Source of the DNA: Mytilisepta virgata
Taxonomy: Eukaryota > Mollusca > Bivalvia > Mytilida > Mytilidae
Reading direction: 5' to 3'
Length of the DNA stretch: 64,000 bases
Assembly: GCA_028015205.1 (NCBI GenBank)
Contig: JAPWFG010000020.1
Location: 310,001-374,000 of the forward strand
Part shown: positions 59,551 through 64,000 of the stretch, one piece after another
Layout: each line of letters starts with the position of its first letter
Position numbering within the stretch: the first letter of the stretch is position 1
Program-made: the position numbers and the translations under genes
Notes under the pieces: generated by a model
What the model was told of the DNA's origin: nothing
Databases searched by the model: none
Seen by the model: only the letters and a program-made list of their open reading frames with translations

Positions 59551-59890
59551 AATAGGATTTCAGTTTCGACAAGTATCGTCAGAGAATGTTTGAAATCTGT
59601 ACCATAGGTGTCAGAGATATCTCAATCTTCCACTTTCAGCCGGTCTTAGATTCTATGTCTTATCATACACTCTTATATTTTCATACGTGCTCAATTAGTC
59701 TTTGATTTTTTACTTAATCTGACTATTCTGGTTTTATACCAAACTGGCATAGCCATAAACAGACCTTCTCGTTTTCAGTTACTCATGTTTTCAGGGGATA
59801 TCACCAATATTAAGGTTTTCTTGTGAAATTGTATTGTTCTAGTTTTAACTTATCATTATTTTGCACATACACTAACACCCGCATCCGTTT
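59551..59890. repeat. Diverged duplicate of the 56.1-56.9-kb region
   Basis: Partner of the block at 56080-56900: GTCAGAGAATGTTTGAAATC...TGTCAGAGATATCTCAATCTTCCACTTTCA and then CTAGTTTTAACTTATCATTATTTTGCACATACACTAACA in the same order. Confidence 0.5.
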
Positions 59891-61885
59891 CCTCAATTAT
59901 TTTACGGTGTATAGCCATTACGATTATATACAACAGATGATGTTCTCTTAGTCTGGAAACTAATGTCTGACCCTGGGAAGGAGTCAATTCTTTTTATTCT
60001 TATATTTAAAAAAATAAAACTTAAACATTTCTTAGCTTTGAAAAAAGTGCTATTTAATTGTTATATCTATAATATACATGTATCTAATATGTTAATATTT
60101 TATTGAAATATTTGCCTTTATTTCTATTTATGCTATGTATGCGAAATATTTGCTTTTGTAGCAGATGGCAAGTTGCTCAGAAGGTGCTTCAAAGAGTAAT
60201 TCATATTTCTTTAATCTCCATTGTGTGCTTTGATTTACTGTCGATATACGGTAACGGATCTTGTTGCGTGGGAAGTGTAGTGTCTTAGTTTCTCTTATTT
60301 TGTTATTGCTTATGAATTAAAATTGGAACACATTGGAGACAGATTTATCAAAATTCATCGAATAAAAGTCAATCTAAACATTTCAACAAAAATGGTTGGA
60401 AACATAACAAGACAAGGTGATGAAAATCAAAAGAGCCATCTAACAATAATTATTACAAAGAACGAATAGAAGCTCAACACAAAAACTATAAATTATGATG
60501 AGTATTATGGACGTAACAAAAAACGGGAACTTTCAGAAGTCCGGGTATGTAAGCCATTCCTTTCTCTTGTACCTATTATGTACATTTTCTGACATATTAT
60601 GTACAAATGATTATCTTATGGTTGAGTTTAATCAATAAATTGATATGAAATATTGTTTAAGTACACTGGAACATCATTTTATACTTAAATATAGATTTCT
60701 CAATACATGTTGCCTTCTTTGTCAAAGTAATGTAATCAGATCTTCCGTAATTACTTCATTTTAAAAAAAGTAAAAAAAATATTGTCAGACAACTAACCTA
60801 AAAATTCATTCAAAAAATTCACGCTGGACATGCTCTTGCATAAAAAAGCTCTTAATGGTCCCATAGAAAATGTTTGAAGAATCGGTCCTACATCCTTCTC
60901 TTTGGATTGCCATGTTTATATGTTCGTTTGGTTATATCTGATTTGATTTCTCTACGGTTCTTACGAATCTTTTTTATTTCATTCCTTTCGGGGTTTTTCA
61001 GTCCTGGTTTGACTGGTCATCTATGTTAATTAAATTGATTCAGCGGTTTTTTTTCTGCAAATAATTTATATTTGGGACAATATATAGATATTTGAAGTGA
61101 CGCTCATAAACAAAGAAGACAAGAAAGCATGCATCAAAATTGCCCAGCTAACGAAAAAGACACATGAGGTAAAATGTATCAAGGACTGGTGAATAAAATG
61201 AAATGTTTTAGAAAAAAGGCAATGTATCTTATTCTAAAATTTAAGGAGACATAAAATTTCAAAATTTCAAAACGGAACCTTATACTCACGCCAGTTTATA
61301 TACTAATTAAGATTGGGCAGGTGTTAACGGAGACAGCCAGACACATAAGTCTATTCGAAACCGAAATATACAATATTTTTTAAAAGGCGGTGATCCGATG
61401 CATATCCAGTAAATCATTTGTCATCAGTATACCTCTATAATAAGATTTTACCTGCTGAAATGTGCAACAGCGTTGCATCTTCAACTGTAAATCTAAGGTA
61501 AAACATTACAATAAAATGTAAAAACGATTATACAATACGCATATGTATTAAATTTCCTTAAAAAATGTTTTATGTACCTTATTTCCCTCAATAGGAATAC
61601 AAGATACATCACTGCAATATGTGCTCGGGAAGAAACGAGAATCAATAAAATAAACTGCTGACTGCAACCATTTGTAATTAGTTTTAACACCTTTAAACGA
61701 TCCGAGTTTTGTTCAAGAGAAAATTTACCCATGATTCTATTGTCGTATTGTCACATATGATGTCACAAAAAGCATATTACGATATAAGACAGATAGGTCT
61801 ATCTGGTATTACGTAATTATAAGGCTTATTTTGTCAAGAAACACAAAACAAATTCTAAAAAAAGTAATCTGAGACTGATTGTTAA
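59891..61885. other. AT-rich noncoding stretch
   Basis: About 2 kb with no supported gene. A minus-oriented retroelement-tail-like fragment may lie near 60490-60570 (around ACGGGAACTTTCAGAAGTCC). Frames at 60103-60288 and 61493-61732 lack motifs. Confidence 0.35.
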
Positions 61886-61890
61886 CAAGC

Positions 61891-62560
61891 AGGGACTTCT
61901 CATCGACAACATCTGTGTTAAGTTTGGTGAACAGGTTTTTCAACAGTTGATCGGCATTCCAATGTGGACAAACAATGCACCGTTTTTTGCCACCCAGTTC
62001 TTGTTTTCATATGAGGCTAAATTTGTACAGGGGCTACTGCATTGGAAAAAAAAGAACTAGCCCAGGATTTTAATTTCAGTTTCCGCTATATAGATGAGGT
62101 TCTGTCACTTAATAATACTAACTTTAAGGATAACCTACATCTCGTCTACCAAGTGAACTTGAAATTAAAGAAACCACAGACTTGCCCACTTCTGCGTTGT
62201 GTCTAGATTTGTACTTGCAGTTGTATAAATAGATAATAACGGGTGATTGAAATCAAACCTTTATGACAAATGTGATTATTTTAATTTTTCGATTGTGAAC
62301 TTCCTCTTTCTTAGCAGTAGCATACACAGGTCTCCACCCTGCCTATGGGATGTACATGTTACTGCCATGCATGTGATTTAAACGGCGACTTTTTCGGCAG
62401 CGCGAGATTGCTATCACATAAATTTCTACAACAGGGTTATGTTTAGTCTCTGTTAATTTCATCACTCGAAAAATTTTACGGTCGTCATCACGAATTGATT
62501 GGCCGATGAGAATTTTCTATCTCACGTTTGCGACTCGATGTCTTCAGTAATGTATGAACT
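61891..62560 (+). pseudogene. Dead reverse-transcriptase gene of a non-LTR or Penelope-like element
   Basis: Frame-shifted but readable remnant. About 61891-62055 encodes LLIDNICVKFGEQVFQQL then a GIPM-type palm motif in which the usual Gly after Met is Trp. The frame breaks in an A run (62045-62053), after which FNFSFRYIDEVLSLNN appears; the catalytic YxDD is YIDE, so the second Asp is lost. Further downstream, pieces with FSIVNF...FLSSS and KFYGRHHELI follow with stops between. This is the best-preserved copy of the family that also left relics at 27.3-27.8 and 52.9-53.9 kb. The N-terminal part of the polymerase and any endonuclease are missing. The assignment to Penelope-like versus LINE is unresolved. 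Confidence 0.7.
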
Positions 62561-62629
62561 ATATTTCTTCAGTTAGATATTACGCCCTTCTAGAATTGAC
62601 TTGACATTTCATTGGCTTTTACATTGTAC

Positions 62630-63020
62630 TTATTGGCAGTGGAACGGGTGTTGTTAACGGAGCAGGACATGCTTACCATTCCGGAGCACCTGATCTCACT
62701 CCGGAGTTTAGTGGTAGTTCACATAGCTAATTCTTTAGTTTCTGTGCTGTCTTCTTCTTTTTTTTCTTTTTTTCTTTTTCTTTGTTTTTTTTTTTTTTAT
62801 TCCTTTAGTTATACATATATCATTGTGGCGTTTGTTTCTTCTTGTTCTTTTTTTAGTTTATTTTATGTTTTTTATTCCTTTTGTTATGCATGTACATATA
62901 CATGTGTATCATTGTGGCTTTTGTTTGTTCTGTTCCATTCTCATGACTTTGTCTTTTCCTTGGATTTCAAATTGGACTTTTCCCTATAGTTTGTCGCTTC
63001 GCTATTCTTTTGCAGATATA
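62630..63020 (+). repeat. 3' region of the same retroelement
   Basis: Follows the reverse-transcriptase relic directly: GTTAACGGAGCAGGACATGC at 62655, CTTACCATTCCGGAGCACCTGA, then T-rich text and TTCTCATGACTTTGTCTTTTCC near 62938. It defines the tail seen as solo fragments near 22.8, 28.1, 30.6, 43.1 and 58.9 kb. The Phe-rich frame at 62612-62989 is a by-product. Confidence 0.65.
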
Positions 63021-64000
63021 TTGAATAAATGCAACTTTGTTTTCAGAAATTTCAGAACATGTTTACTTTAGAAATTAACAGATCTACTTGCATACACAGA
63101 ATTTATGTACATGGTACGCATCTAGGAACCCGCGTCTGTAGTACAAATGAACAGGGACTAATTAGGATGTAATACTCATCTTTAAATTGTACTGTGATTA
63201 TAAAATCATAAAGGCTTTAAACATAAAGAGAAACTCAGAAGATATCATTTCCTGATTTGGCTACAAAATGATATTTCTGCTCTCAAAAGCTACTCCTTTG
63301 TTCCATTTTTTATTATCTCTGTAATTATGTAATATATATAATGAAAAATAATATATTTTGGTAACTGAAGAAGGACAGAAGCGGACGATATAGATAAAAT
63401 TGATAAGTAACAAAAATGATAACGAATAGTTCATTTTACCAATGTTAATGTGTAAAAATTGTTTATACACGTAGCTTTTCGTTTGTTTGATTTTTGATTT
63501 CCTATCTTTCCTATATCATATGAATTTTTACAATCGAACTATTAATTTTTGCATATATTTCTTGCAATGGGCCATTGATCCTCCAGACCAGGCACAAGTT
63601 TATATTATCACTCAGAACACCTTCAGCTAGCTGTCATTAAACAACATCTGTCATCCTTCTTTTCTTTTTGTCGTTTTATGATGTATTTTGCTCTGGAACC
63701 TAACTAATTGAGCGAGTACTTATCCGGATTTATATTCTTATTGTTTTCCTGCATTTGTTTAACAACCAACGTGAGATTAATAGGGAATGAGTATCAAATC
63801 CCTTCAGTGGTAATCTCTTGTCTGCTTATGGTTGTATGTTTATTATATGATATATTTGGCTTATTTACTATTAGTTTCTGACATTATTTAGTTCTTGTCT
63901 TTTTTTATGGGCTTCTGCTTTTTTCTGCTCTTCTGCCATGGAATGTTGTTTCATTGACGTCCGTACATCCTATATCCTTGCATCTTAAAATTGAATTTTA
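63021..64000. other. AT-rich noncoding stretch to window end
   Basis: No supported gene. CTTCAGCTAGCTGTCAT near 63622 also occurs near 11988 next to the repeat at 11.3 kb, so part of 63560-63720 may be another diverged interspersed repeat. Confidence 0.4.

Overview
The window looks like an AT-rich, gene-poor stretch of a bivalve mollusc nuclear genome, most likely a mussel (Mytilus or a close relative). The reasons are eukaryotic splice signals, tRNA-derived SINEs, a Helitron, several hairpin-ended or TIR-ended elements, and interspersed repeats that I recognise from memory as common in mussels. The taxon is an inference; no database was searched. Most of the short open frames are chance or repeat-derived.

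The one complete long coding sequence is a 1315-codon Gag-Pol on the minus strand (48468-52415). It belongs to a full-length Ty3/gypsy (Metaviridae) LTR retrotransposon at 47991-52755. The two 259-bp LTRs appear identical, a 5-bp GCTTT duplication flanks the element, the primer-binding site matches the 3' end of tRNA-Ser, and there is a polypurine tract. Gag zinc knuckles, protease, reverse transcriptase, RNase H and integrase motifs are all present, so the insertion is probably young. It resembles Mag/C-clade elements, the group that includes the clam element Steamer.

Host coding evidence is sparse. The best candidate is a plus-strand first coding exon (36433-37047) of a type II membrane protein, with a TATA box upstream and a strong splice donor at its end; its layout resembles bivalve TNF-ligand-like proteins. 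A shorter candidate terminal exon lies at about 4430-4651. Weaker exon-like blocks lie at 33553-33756 and 12660-12830.

Layout: 0-6.4 kb, AT-rich with one candidate exon. 6.9-7.3 kb, SINE with a 13-bp target duplication. 9.0-9.8 kb, Harbinger-like TIR element. 11.3-11.9 kb, interspersed repeat. 14.6-15.9 kb, non-autonomous Helitron. 17.7-20.1 kb, large composite repeat. 21.2-21.8 kb, TIR element containing a tRNA-like segment. 26.5-27.8 kb, palindromic-motif minisatellite, TA microsatellite, and a SINE nested in a dead reverse-transcriptase copy. 33.8-34.9 kb, a long fold-back element and a TTAA-flanked MITE. 36.3-37.05 kb, TNF-like exon. 37.8-39.0 kb, 37-bp minisatellite with a 373-bp higher-order repeat. 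43.4-45.3 kb, a tandem array that inverts halfway and forms a giant palindrome. 45.6-47.75 kb, hairpin-ended repeat. 48.0-52.8 kb, LTR retrotransposon. 52.9-63.0 kb, decayed reverse-transcriptase elements in both orientations within otherwise featureless sequence.

The biology visible here is mostly the history of several transposon classes around one or two host exons. I found no clear evidence of an undescribed multi-gene system. The most interesting items are the intact Gag-Pol element, the inverted tandem array, the fold-back element and the TNF-like exon.
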